A DNA stretch of 62,011 bases from contig JALWMA010000033.1 in NCBI GenBank assembly GCA_027081015.1, positions 1 to 62,011 on the forward strand. The letters run 5' to 3'. The DNA comes from Campylobacterales bacterium. Lineage in GTDB: Bacteria > Campylobacterota > Campylobacteria > Campylobacterales > Hydrogenimonadaceae. Of this stretch, positions 1 to 7,065 are shown piece by piece (position 1 is the stretch's first letter; the number at the start of each line of letters is the position of its first letter). The notes under the pieces are model-generated. The model did no database searches and had not been told where the DNA came from. It worked only from the letters and a program-made list of their open reading frames with translations. The position numbers and the translations under genes were made by a program.

Positions 1-67
1 CTTTGTTGCTGCATCCCCCAAAGAGAAAAACAGCTGCGAAAAGTGCCGCCAGTACTTTGATTTTCAT
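1..67 (-). CDS. Lipoprotein, N-terminal fragment (runs off left edge)
   Basis: Only the first 22 codons are in the window. They encode a lipoprotein signal peptide: Met-Lys-Ile-Lys, a hydrophobic stretch, then the lipobox FGGC followed by SNK, so the mature protein would be acylated at Cys19. The start at 67 is preceded on the minus strand by GGGATCGATC. A TATAAT -10 box lies at 102-107 with a near-perfect palindrome at 81-99 between it and the gene. The function cannot be told from this fragment. Confidence 0.7.
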   Translation of the reverse strand, partial: MKIKVLAALFAAVFLFGGCSNK

Positions 68-80
68 GATCGATCCCTTT

Positions 81-107
81 TTCGAAAAATTTTGTCGAAT
101 GATTATA
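81..107 (-). promoter_or_regulatory. Promoter with palindromic operator-like site
   Basis: Read on the minus strand, TATAAT (102-107) is followed at once by a 19-nt near-palindrome (81-99; arms TTCGA/TCGAA with an A/T core) that covers the expected transcription start of the lipoprotein gene. A repressor operator is plausible from position; no regulator is identified. Confidence 0.4.
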
Positions 108-142
108 TCTATTTTTTTTAAGAGTAGCGTAGCGTTGTAGGT

Positions 143-592
143 TTAGTTCGAATTTAGAAGCTTTTTCGCCATTTCGATCAGCGGCAGCTGGGTGCGGACA
201 ATTATCTTTTCGGCCTCTTCTGGAGAAAACCATCCTGCCTTGTCGATTTCGGGAAACTCCTGTTTTACCCCGGATCGAGGCAGCCACTCTATGGTGAATG
301 TGTTGGAGACTATATTCGTATCGGGCTCGGCTTCCACTGCCCAGACGGTTATCTGTTTGCCCGAACTCTTTACGGAGCCAAGAGGAATGAACCTGCCTTC
401 TATCTTTTGGCCCGTCTCTTCGAAAAACTCCCTTTTCGCGGCTTCGAAAAGGTCTTCATCCGGCTCGACTTCGCCCTTGACCACACTCCATGAACGGGGG
501 CGGTTTTTCCAGTAGGGTCCGCCCATATGTACGAGAAAGAGTTTAAGTCCGTCATCTTTTTTGTACGGAAGTATCCCGGCACTCTGTCTCAT
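143..592 (-). CDS. NUDIX hydrolase
   Basis: A 149-residue NUDIX-family pyrophosphohydrolase. The Nudix box runs from about G40 to G61 and matches GX5EX7REUXEEXGU (GEVEPDE...REFFEETG), so the Mg-binding glutamates are present. The N-terminal MRQSAGILPYK resembles the short NUDIX enzymes annotated as NTP pyrophosphohydrolases of the MutT/diadenosine type; substrate cannot be assigned. The start codon lies inside the 3' end of the upstream gene (41-bp overlap, same strand), so the two are probably cotranscribed and translationally coupled. Confidence 0.85.
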   Translation of the reverse strand: MRQSAGILPYKKDDGLKLFLVHMGGPYWKNRPRSWSVVKGEVEPDEDLFEAAKREFFEETGQKIEGRFIPLGSVKSSGKQITVWAVEAEPDTNIVSNTFTIEWLPRSGVKQEFPEIDKAGWFSPEEAEKIIVRTQLPLIEMAKKLLNSN

Positions 593-1304
593 TTATCCCT
601 TTCATGATACGTTCATAGCGATGTTCACCTACTTTTTTGATCTTAACATATCTCGTACTCAGCAGGCGGTTCGTAGCCGTATTTACGTCGCCTGCATACT
701 TTATTTCGGTATGGGGCATCAAAACTCCGTCGACTTTTGAAAAGTCCTTGTAAAAAGTTACGAACTGCATGGTCTGCGGCCCCATTTTGAGCTTTCCTAC
801 GGTCTTGACGATATGGAAGTTTTTCGGATCGACATGGTAGTCGCACTCGACTCCGCCTTTTACGAGAGCGAGAATATACTCCCCCTCTTTGTGCTCAACT
901 CTTATGTCGTCAGAAAACTCTTTTAGCTGCAATGGGGTGTAGAGTCTCATGAGCTGGACCTTCATGGCATCGAGCATAGGTCCTGAGACCTGCCTTTTGT
1001 CGCTGCCGTTGTAGATCTTTATTCCTGCCTCTCCTTCGAGTATCCTGGTTTCGCTTCTGTCGGGATATCTGAGCTCTATATAGAGCCTGTCTGGGAGCGT
1101 CACCCTTCTGTAGTCGCTACCTTCGACTCCGTCGGCAGCCCTTACGACTCTCCACTTCTGTATGTAACTTGCCGCTTTCGATAGCGCTTCGCTGCCTCCG
1201 TAGACCTCTACCATTCTATCGAGTATCCTGCTCTTCGAAGTCTCCGCATAAAGGTTCGCACAAAGAAGCAGTGAGCAGGCTATCGCCAAAACGAATCTTT
1301 TCAT
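552..1304 (-). CDS. Periplasmic LolA-like lipoprotein-sorting-fold protein
   Basis: 250 residues with a clear signal peptide (MKRFVLAIACSLLLCANLYA, cleavage after AYA-like LYA). The mature part is a run of beta strands with patterns such as ILEGEAGIKIYNG, LRYPDRSE and GVLMPHTEIKY, typical of the LolA/LolB/outer-membrane-lipoprotein-sorting fold. Proteins of this kind carry lipids or act as chaperones in the periplasm; the specific role is unknown. There is a good ribosome site (AGAGGAG) and a TATAAT box about 30 nt upstream of the start. The 3' end overlaps the NUDIX gene by 41 bp. Confidence 0.6.
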   Translation of the reverse strand: MKRFVLAIACSLLLCANLYAETSKSRILDRMVEVYGGSEALSKAASYIQKWRVVRAADGVEGSDYRRVTLPDRLYIELRYPDRSETRILEGEAGIKIYNGSDKRQVSGPMLDAMKVQLMRLYTPLQLKEFSDDIRVEHKEGEYILALVKGGVECDYHVDPKNFHIVKTVGKLKMGPQTMQFVTFYKDFSKVDGVLMPHTEIKYAGDVNTATNRLLSTRYVKIKKVGEHRYERIMKGINETECRDTSVQKR

Positions 1305-1419
1305 TCCGTCTCCTCTTAATATCTATTTCCGCGATTATACTCCCCGGTTGCTGTCGACAATAGAAAATTCGGAGCTTCTTTACCCTGATAAAGGTAGTTT
1401 AAGGGATAAAAAAAATGTC

Positions 1420-1568
1420 GCTATTGTCGATAATAGCTTGTAAGCGGAGCCGAGCCGACCCCGGAATAGGGAAAAGAGCCATTCCGGTCGGGCAAAGAGC
1501 TTTGCAGGGAGTTTAATGCAAAATGGAATTGCATTATTAAAAAAAACTATGGTAGACTTCAAGTCTAC
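1420..1568 (+). repeat. Chain of five hairpins in the cytochrome c leader
   Basis: Five inverted repeats stand in a row upstream of the tetraheme cytochrome gene: GCTATT/AATAGC (1420-1437, 6-nt loop); CCGGAAT/ATTCCGG (1461-1487) extended by CCGA/TCGG with a 2-nt bulge (1455-1491); GCAAAG/CTTTGC (1492-1505, 2-nt spacer); TAATGCAA/TTGCATTA (1514-1536); and GTAGACTT/AAGTCTAC around a single C (1552-1568). The last ends just before the ribosome site GGTAGGAG. An upstream segment (1354-1363) could pair with 1421-1430, in competition with the first hairpin. It could be a structured 5' UTR or a degenerate palindromic repeat element. The remaining bases of 1305-1585 show no gene. Confidence 0.6.
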
Positions 1569-1585
1569 AAAGCAGGTAGGAGAAA

Positions 1586-2215
1586 ATGAGTTTAATGCGT
1601 AAAATTTCAGGCAGATGTGCTGTTGCGTTGAGTATATTGATTTTTGCCGGAAATATCCTGCATGCGGCGGATGAGGATCCGAGGATCAAAGAGGAGCTTG
1701 AGAATTCGAAACAGGTCAACCCGCTTAAGGAGGCGCTCGGAGAGAGTGAATACAACAAAGCTATGCGCTCGGGTAAATACTACTATGTAGGAAACACGAA
1801 GTGCCGTCTATGCCACAGGAAGTTTTTTCTCGGACGGAAGAAGGATCCCCACGACTATGCCATGAAGTATCTCAAGGGCGGATATGAGGATAATCCGAAG
1901 TGCCTGCCGTGCCACAGCACCGGTTACGGGGTGCCGAACGGGTTTGTAAGCAAAAAGGAGACTCCAAGGCTTGCCAACGTACAGTGCGAAGGGTGCCACG
2001 GTCCCGGAAACAGGCATATCAAGATCGCCAGAAAGACCAAAAAGGGCGGCGGTTTCCTTGCAGGTGCCGACAGGCCTGATGTTCTAAAGAAGATGTGCAA
2101 AAGCTGCCATACGGAGCGATGGAACAGATCATACAAAGACTTCCATGCCGCATACAGCAAGTATAAAAATGCGGACCCAAATGAAAAACCGAAAGAGAAA
2201 ACCACCGGAAAATGA
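1586..2215 (+). CDS. Periplasmic tetraheme cytochrome c (c554-like)
   Basis: 209 residues with a signal peptide (about 1-27, ending LHA) and four CXXCH heme sites: CRLCH at 73, CLPCH at 106, CEGCH at 134 and CKSCH at 171. The spacing and the CEGCHGPG context fit the cytochrome c554 family of multiheme electron carriers, so a periplasmic electron-transfer role is likely; donor and acceptor are unknown. The tail is lysine-rich. The stop overlaps the start of the next gene (ATGA), coupling it to a membrane diguanylate cyclase, which suggests redox or respiration-linked c-di-GMP signalling. The leader contains a chain of hairpins. Confidence 0.85.
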   Translation: MSLMRKISGRCAVALSILIFAGNILHAADEDPRIKEELENSKQVNPLKEALGESEYNKAMRSGKYYYVGNTKCRLCHRKFFLGRKKDPHDYAMKYLKGGYEDNPKCLPCHSTGYGVPNGFVSKKETPRLANVQCEGCHGPGNRHIKIARKTKKGGGFLAGADRPDVLKKMCKSCHTERWNRSYKDFHAAYSKYKNADPNEKPKEKTTGK

Positions 2216-3777
2216 GAAACATCAAGGTCTTCAAAAGAAACAATATAATCTGGTGGCTCGTCACACTTGTCGTGACGCTTTCGATTATCTCTTTCTACAA
2301 CTACGATGTTCAGAAGAAGCTGCTTTTAAAGCAGATGCAGAGCGACTCCAAAGATATCATAAGCTCCATTACCGCTGCCATAAAGAGATTTCAGGATATT
2401 AAATCGACGATGAACCTGCAGAAGCTGGTCAACGACATGTCCCTCGACCTTGATATATTCGAATTCAGATATCTAGAGCCGGACGGGGTTATAAGAAACT
2501 CGATGTTCCAGGACGAGATAGGCCGAGTTCATACTGGGAAGAGTTTCAAGCAGACTATGCAGGGCGATCTGCCGTTCGGCGAGTTCTTCTTCGAAGTGCG
2601 CGACTACGTTCCGGTCATGGCTATCTACTACCCTATTAAAATAAAAAAAGAGCTGGTAGGCATCATCGATCTGGCCGTCGAGGTTCCTCCCGAGGTTTTG
2701 AAATCGAATGGTGACGAAGATTCGGTCATTTCACATAGAAAAGTGGATATACTAAACCTCCTCAAGGCGATAGAGGGTTCTATAAAAAACAGTATCTCGA
2801 TCTTCAGAAATACCAATATCGAAGACTTCCTCTACAAGTATGTAAGTTCCGCCGAGAATATTCTCCAGATAACGGTAATCGATCGAACCGGTCGTGTAGT
2901 TGTAAGCAGCAACAGGTCGATTATCGGAAAACGTTTCGATATGAACCGGCTGAAGAGGAAACAGATCGTGGAGCTTGAAGGTCGGCCCGTATATAGAATG
3001 CTGACCGACGGCAGCGTATTCGGCGGTGACAAAAACAAACAGCTGATTCTGCTGATAGATGCGGCTCCGTACAAAGAGAATGAGCGTAGGCTTCTTCAGA
3101 CCGCTTTGATTACAAGTATTATAGCGCTGCTGATAGCTCTCTTTATTGCAAGAGCGATCTACCGATCTGCGATCAGGCAGTCCAAAGAGGAGAAAGAGCG
3201 CCTCGAGAGGCTCGTAAAAGAGAGAACCCATGAGATCGAACTTCTGAGCAAAACCGATTCGCTTACAGGTCTTTGGAACAGAGGATATCTCGAGGAGATG
3301 CTCGAGATAGAGTTCAAGCGTGCAAGAAGATACAGGCACGACGTATCTATCGCCGTAGTCGATCTGGATCACTTCAAACAGATAAACGATACCTACGGAC
3401 ATATGGCCGGCGACGAAGTGCTGCGCCAGGTTAGCGGGCATATCAAGTCCTGCATCAGGGAGACGGACTTCGTAGGGCGTTACGGCGGCGAGGAGATCGT
3501 GGTGATACTGCCGGAGACGGACATAAAGACCGCCCGGGTGATCGCGGAGAAGATCAGGGAGACTATCGAGACGCATCCAGTTAGGTTTGAAGGCAGGAGC
3601 ATAAAGGTTACGTCGAGCATAGGCATAAGCAACCTGCGGCCGGAGCATGAAGACTACCACGAAGTATTCTCCGAAGCGGACGAGGCGCTCTATGAGGCGA
3701 AGGAGAGCGGACGGAACAGAGTCGTGGTCTCGAAAAAGGCCGAATCGCAAGAGCGGCCGGATCCCTTCGATGATTAA
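2212..3777 (+). CDS. Membrane diguanylate cyclase with periplasmic sensor domain
   Basis: 521 residues. A first membrane helix lies near residues 12-28 and a second near 296-316, enclosing about 270 periplasmic residues that look like a tandem Cache/PAS-type sensor. A short coiled coil (KEEKERLERLVKERTHEIELL) links to a C-terminal GGDEF domain with the catalytic GGEEI motif. The product-binding I-site RETD sits exactly five residues before it, so the enzyme should make c-di-GMP from GTP and be feedback-inhibited. The start codon overlaps the cytochrome stop by 4 bp, which makes a functional link with the tetraheme protein likely. Confidence 0.9.
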   Translation: MRNIKVFKRNNIIWWLVTLVVTLSIISFYNYDVQKKLLLKQMQSDSKDIISSITAAIKRFQDIKSTMNLQKLVNDMSLDLDIFEFRYLEPDGVIRNSMFQDEIGRVHTGKSFKQTMQGDLPFGEFFFEVRDYVPVMAIYYPIKIKKELVGIIDLAVEVPPEVLKSNGDEDSVISHRKVDILNLLKAIEGSIKNSISIFRNTNIEDFLYKYVSSAENILQITVIDRTGRVVVSSNRSIIGKRFDMNRLKRKQIVELEGRPVYRMLTDGSVFGGDKNKQLILLIDAAPYKENERRLLQTALITSIIALLIALFIARAIYRSAIRQSKEEKERLERLVKERTHEIELLSKTDSLTGLWNRGYLEEMLEIEFKRARRYRHDVSIAVVDLDHFKQINDTYGHMAGDEVLRQVSGHIKSCIRETDFVGRYGGEEIVVILPETDIKTARVIAEKIRETIETHPVRFEGRSIKVTSSIGISNLRPEHEDYHEVFSEADEALYEAKESGRNRVVVSKKAESQERPDPFDD

Positions 3778-3858
3778 CCGACTGCCCTGCTTCGTATAAC
3801 CTTGCAGATGGTACAATAGGAGCATCAATAATCTGACGCACTGTGCAAAGGAGTTTCG

Positions 3859-4452
3859 ATGCTCTTCGACTACTCGAAAACAGACCCCTCACAAAACTAC
3901 AAACTGATGAGCCAGACCATAATTCCACGCCCTATCGCGTGGATCGTGACAGAGGGTGACGGTGTGGTCAATGTGGCACCATTCAGCTACTTCACCGGAC
4001 TCTCTTCCAAGCCTCCCACAGTGATAGTCTCCATAGGACACAAAAGCGACGGAACGCCGAAAGATACACTCGCCAATATAAGAAAACACCGAAAATGTAC
4101 GGTATGTATGGTGGCTCCGGAGCAGATGCGGACGATGCACTACAGCTCCAAAGAGATCTCTCCGCAAATAAGTGAAGCCGAAGAGTTCAATATTCCGCTC
4201 AAATCTATGGTAGAGGGTTTTCCTCCTGTGGTAGAGGGTACACCTTCGGCTTTTTTTTGCGAACTATTCAAAGAGGTGGAGCTTCCGGGCAGTAAAACGA
4301 TTCCGCTAATACTCGAGATAAAGCGCCAGTTTGTCGATGATGAAGCTATCGTCGACAAAGAGCCTCTTAGAGTCAGATTCGAGCCGCTGGCCCGTGTGGG
4401 AAGGTACTACACTACACTTGCGGAAGATCTGATACCGCCGAAGATACCGTGA
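3859..4452 (+). CDS. Flavin reductase family protein (FMN-binding split barrel)
   Basis: 197 residues matching the flavin-reductase-like split-barrel family: IIPRPIAWI near the start, VNVAPFSYFTGLSSKPPTV and PKDTLANIRKH, the usual FMN-contacting segments. Members bind FMN and act as oxidoreductases or flavin reductases in the cytoplasm; the substrate here is unknown. It has its own -10-like TACAAT upstream and an AAAGGAG ribosome site 8 nt before the ATG. A broken methyltransferase gene starts 1 nt after its stop. Confidence 0.8.
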   Translation: MLFDYSKTDPSQNYKLMSQTIIPRPIAWIVTEGDGVVNVAPFSYFTGLSSKPPTVIVSIGHKSDGTPKDTLANIRKHRKCTVCMVAPEQMRTMHYSSKEISPQISEAEEFNIPLKSMVEGFPPVVEGTPSAFFCELFKEVELPGSKTIPLILEIKRQFVDDEAIVDKEPLRVRFEPLARVGRYYTTLAEDLIPPKIP

Positions 4453-4453
4453 A

Positions 4454-4740
4454 ATGCAGAATATCGAGCTGTTTGAAAAACTGACCGAACTCTACGACGA
4501 CTGGTTCGAGGAGCATAGCGGAGTCTACGCCGAAGAGCTCAAGGCGATAAGGGAGCTGCTACCCGATTTTCAAAAGGGTGTCGAGATAGGAGTGGGAACG
4601 TGACGATTTGCACAGCCGCTCGGCATTGAAACAGGTCTCGAACCATCCCCAAAGTCGGAAAGTTGTGCCCTGTTCGGCTGCTTCGAGCGGTTCTATCAGA
4701 CGTAATGGCAATCGGCCAAGCCCGCGTTTCTGCATTGTAG
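4454..4740 (+). pseudogene. SAM-dependent methyltransferase, nonsense-mutated remnant
   Basis: An ATG at 4454 opens a frame that reads as the N-terminus of a class I methyltransferase (YDDWFEEH, then LLPDFQKGVEIGVGT). It stops at TGA 4601-4603 exactly where the next glycine of motif I (GVGTGRF) is expected. Past the stop the same frame continues RFAQPLGIETGLEPS, the normal continuation of this family, so one GGA-to-TGA change would explain the break. Further decay follows: a second stop at 4703, and a family-like segment in another frame (4705-4740). Only 49 residues would be made, too few for activity. Confidence 0.7.
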
Positions 4741-4749
4741 TCGATTTGC

Positions 4750-4755
4750 TATAAT
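4750..4755 (+). promoter_or_regulatory. -10 box of the DUF3365 gene
   Basis: TATAAT 42 nt before the ATG, in an AT-rich stretch, with an AAAAGGAG ribosome site at the gene. No clear -35 box, as is usual for Campylobacterota vegetative promoters. Confidence 0.5.
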
Positions 4756-4797
4756 AGCTCTTTAGGGACTTCAATATAACTTCAAAAGGAGATTCTC

Positions 4798-5400
4798 ATG
4801 AGATTGGGACGATCGATATTGGCCTGTATCGCCGCTTCGGCAATGCTTTTCGCTTCGCATCATGAAGCCAGAGCACCGGGTGCGAAAGGTAAAGCGGCGG
4901 ATGAGGGGGCGGCCCAGGCCGTCAAGACCGGGAAAGAGGCGAGCCGGCTTCTGCTCAAGACTCTCGGCGGCAATATGAAAAAGCGTATGAAAGCGGGCGG
5001 GCCGGCAGATGCCCTCTCCTTCTGCTCCATGAAAGCCGCCGAGCTTACGGCGGAGGTAGACGGCAGGCTGGGTGAGAAGGTAAGCGTGAAGAGGGTAACT
5101 CTAAAGCCGAGAAACCCGGCCAACATGGCCGAGGGTGACGAAAAAGAGATTCTCGAAGCGCTGGAGGATCTGAAGAGAAACAGCGTAGTACTGCCTAAAT
5201 ATCTGCTTCAGAAGACCGAAAGCGGTTACAAGTACTACAAACCCCTTCTCATAAACAAAAAAGTGTGTCTGAAGTGCCACGGCCGAAACATAGCGCCGGC
5301 CCTGCAGGCCGAGATCAAAAAGATCTATCCGACCGATAAGGCGACCGGTTACAGAATGGGCGATCTGCGCGGCGCCGTAGTAGTTACCATAGAGAAATAG
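4798..5400 (+). CDS. Periplasmic DUF3365 (Tll0287-like) heme-binding protein
   Basis: 200 residues with a signal peptide (cleavage near HEARA, residue 25). The rest matches the DUF3365/Tll0287-like family: ALSFCSMKAAELT, then VKRVTLKPRNPANMA, and a heme-binding CLKCH near residues 157-161, ending with MGDLRGAVVVTI. The family binds c-type heme and often forms the sensor part of signalling proteins; here it stands alone. It is followed 24 nt later by a hemerythrin-PAS protein, so both may take part in sensing oxygen or redox state. This is an inference from position. Confidence 0.8.
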   Translation: MRLGRSILACIAASAMLFASHHEARAPGAKGKAADEGAAQAVKTGKEASRLLLKTLGGNMKKRMKAGGPADALSFCSMKAAELTAEVDGRLGEKVSVKRVTLKPRNPANMAEGDEKEILEALEDLKRNSVVLPKYLLQKTESGYKYYKPLLINKKVCLKCHGRNIAPALQAEIKKIYPTDKATGYRMGDLRGAVVVTIEK

Positions 5401-5424
5401 TAGAGATAACAAAAAGAGAGGTAA

Positions 5425-6411
5425 ATGAGCGAATTTTTAACACAAGATCGTAGAGGCGGCTCTATGGACCAGCTTCCCGAGGGGCATCCTGTCAGGGTCT
5501 ATCTTGAAGAGAACAGCTATCTAAGAGCTATTATTTCAGAGTTTTACAATCTCGATGTCGAAGATAATTTCGAGTATCTAAAAGAGCTTTTTGCAAAGCT
5601 GCGCAAAGTGGAGCTCCATTTTGCCAGAAAAGAGAACCAGCTCTTCCCCTATCTCGAAAAGTACGGCTGGACGAGCCCGAGTCAGAATATGTGGGCCTTT
5701 CACGACCAGATAAGGGAGGATATAAAAAGAGCGCAAAGTGCGATCGACTCAAAAGATATCTCGCTCACCGCATCTTCTCTGAAAAGAGTTTTCAGCGGGC
5801 TTGAGCATTTGATGCAGGTCGAAGAGGGCAGACTTCTGCCCAATGCGATGAGACTTCTGAGCGAAGATGACTGGAAAGAGTTCAGGGAGGGGGATGAAGA
5901 GATCGGGTGGATGCTCGATGAGAGACCGCCGCCCTACCCTGAGCCCGAGTATATACACCCTTCCGAAGACAAAGAGCGTAAAAAGCTGCCGTTCGGCATC
6001 GAAGACAAGACCCGTTACGACGAAGGCTACCTGACCCCGGAGCAGGTGAACTTCATATTCAAACATATTCCCGTAGATATTACATATGTCGATGAGAATG
6101 ACAGAGTGGTCTTCTACAACCGCGGCGACGATCGGGTGTTTCCCAGAAGCGCAGGAATAATAGGACGTGAAGTGAAGTTCTGCCATCCGCCAAAGAGCGT
6201 CGGCCAGGTACTACAGATTCTCGAAGCGTTCAAAAACGGTACCAAAGATGTCGCCGAGTTCTGGATAAATTTCAAGGGACGGTTCATACACATCCGCTAT
6301 TTCGCCGTCAGGGACGAAGAGAGAAACTATAAAGGTGTGATAGAGATGAGTCAGGATGTTACCGAGATCAGGGAGCTTGAGGGGGAGCGGCGCCTGCTGG
6401 ACTGGGAGTAG
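5425..6411 (+). CDS. Hemerythrin HHE domain plus PAS domain protein (DUF438-like)
   Basis: 328 residues, no signal peptide or membrane segment. The N-terminal half is a hemerythrin-like four-helix bundle with the expected His/Glu ligands (HPVRVY, HFARKENQLFP, HDQIR, LEHLMQVEEGRLLP). The C-terminal third is a PAS domain of the DUF438 type with the FCHPPKSV motif, ending in the typical VTEI. These proteins are thought to sense oxygen, NO or redox state in the cytoplasm. No output domain is attached, so it probably acts through a partner. A ribosome site, AGAGAGG, precedes the ATG. Confidence 0.85.
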   Translation: MSEFLTQDRRGGSMDQLPEGHPVRVYLEENSYLRAIISEFYNLDVEDNFEYLKELFAKLRKVELHFARKENQLFPYLEKYGWTSPSQNMWAFHDQIREDIKRAQSAIDSKDISLTASSLKRVFSGLEHLMQVEEGRLLPNAMRLLSEDDWKEFREGDEEIGWMLDERPPPYPEPEYIHPSEDKERKKLPFGIEDKTRYDEGYLTPEQVNFIFKHIPVDITYVDENDRVVFYNRGDDRVFPRSAGIIGREVKFCHPPKSVGQVLQILEAFKNGTKDVAEFWINFKGRFIHIRYFAVRDEERNYKGVIEMSQDVTEIRELEGERRLLDWE

Positions 6412-6421
6412 ACGCCCTTGT

Positions 6422-6955
6422 CTATTGGCGGGTTACGAAAGCGCAGTCGGTATTTGAATATGGGCAGCGCTTCGATATGCTCATCGTAAAGGACTCCTCA
6501 TCGATCCCCTCCCCTTTTCTCTCCATATGTCTTACCGCCGCCCTGAAAGCGGTAAGTACAATGTTCGCACTATCCTGCGACTCCGTGGAAACAGCCGATA
6601 CCTGCTCTCCTTCCGGTTTTGTGAGGTCGACCTCGGGCGGCTCGATGCTGTTGTAAGCCTCTTCGAGCTCCTCTTGAAGCTTTGCGACCCTTTCGTTGGC
6701 CTCTTCGAGAGTTACCCCTTTGAGCATCTCCGTAAAAACGGAGCCGAGTATCACGATATCTTCGGAGCCGTGCGCCGCGTACGAAATGTCTGCTATCGTC
6801 TCGCCGTCCATTTTCAGATATATCGTCGCATAGTTTTGGGTTGCGTTGTCGACTCCCGTCCCTATGCCGTCGGCATCCTCTATGGAGCCGTAGTTTTTCG
6901 GATTTGCAAAGTGTTTGAGCGCTTCACTGCTTATATCTGCGGTTTGAGTCTCCAT
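6422..6955 (-). CDS. IscU/NifU-N-like protein lacking the cluster-binding cysteines
   Basis: 177 residues. The first half follows the IscU/NifU N-terminal pattern (HFANPKNYG, ADGIGTG, YLKMDGETIADISY), but all three scaffold cysteines are gone: NPxCGD is NATQNY, the YGC position is HGS, and the region of the third (HCS in IscU) reads SAN. Only two cysteines remain, near the C-terminus (CPYSNTDC). An acidic insert (about residues 90-125) is also unlike IscU. It therefore cannot be a normal Fe-S scaffold; a regulatory or structural paralogue is more likely. It is divergent from the nuclease gene at 7066 and convergent with the hemerythrin gene. Confidence 0.7.
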   Translation of the reverse strand: METQTADISSEALKHFANPKNYGSIEDADGIGTGVDNATQNYATIYLKMDGETIADISYAAHGSEDIVILGSVFTEMLKGVTLEEANERVAKLQEELEEAYNSIEPPEVDLTKPEGEQVSAVSTESQDSANIVLTAFRAAVRHMERKGEGIDEESFTMSISKRCPYSNTDCAFVTRQ

Positions 6956-7053
6956 AAAGAGATCCTTTTTGAGTTATAAAGATCAATATAATAACACCGT
7001 GTCACTTTAACTCTATTGAAGTGCGGCGGCTTCCGACTTTTTGGCAAAACTGC

Positions 7054-7059
7054 TAAAAT
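7054..7059 (+). promoter_or_regulatory. -10 box placing the start of transcription at the ATG
   Basis: TAAAAT ends 6 nt before the ATG at 7066 and no Shine-Dalgarno sequence is present, so the mRNA may be leaderless. Confidence 0.4.
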
Positions 7060-7065
7060 TTACAA

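Noticed and set aside
1305-1419. Third copy of the dispersed hairpin repeat near 1420-1568
   Set aside because: Only short words (ATTCCGG, GGCAAAG, GCAGGG) are shared with the two copies, too little to call homology by eye.
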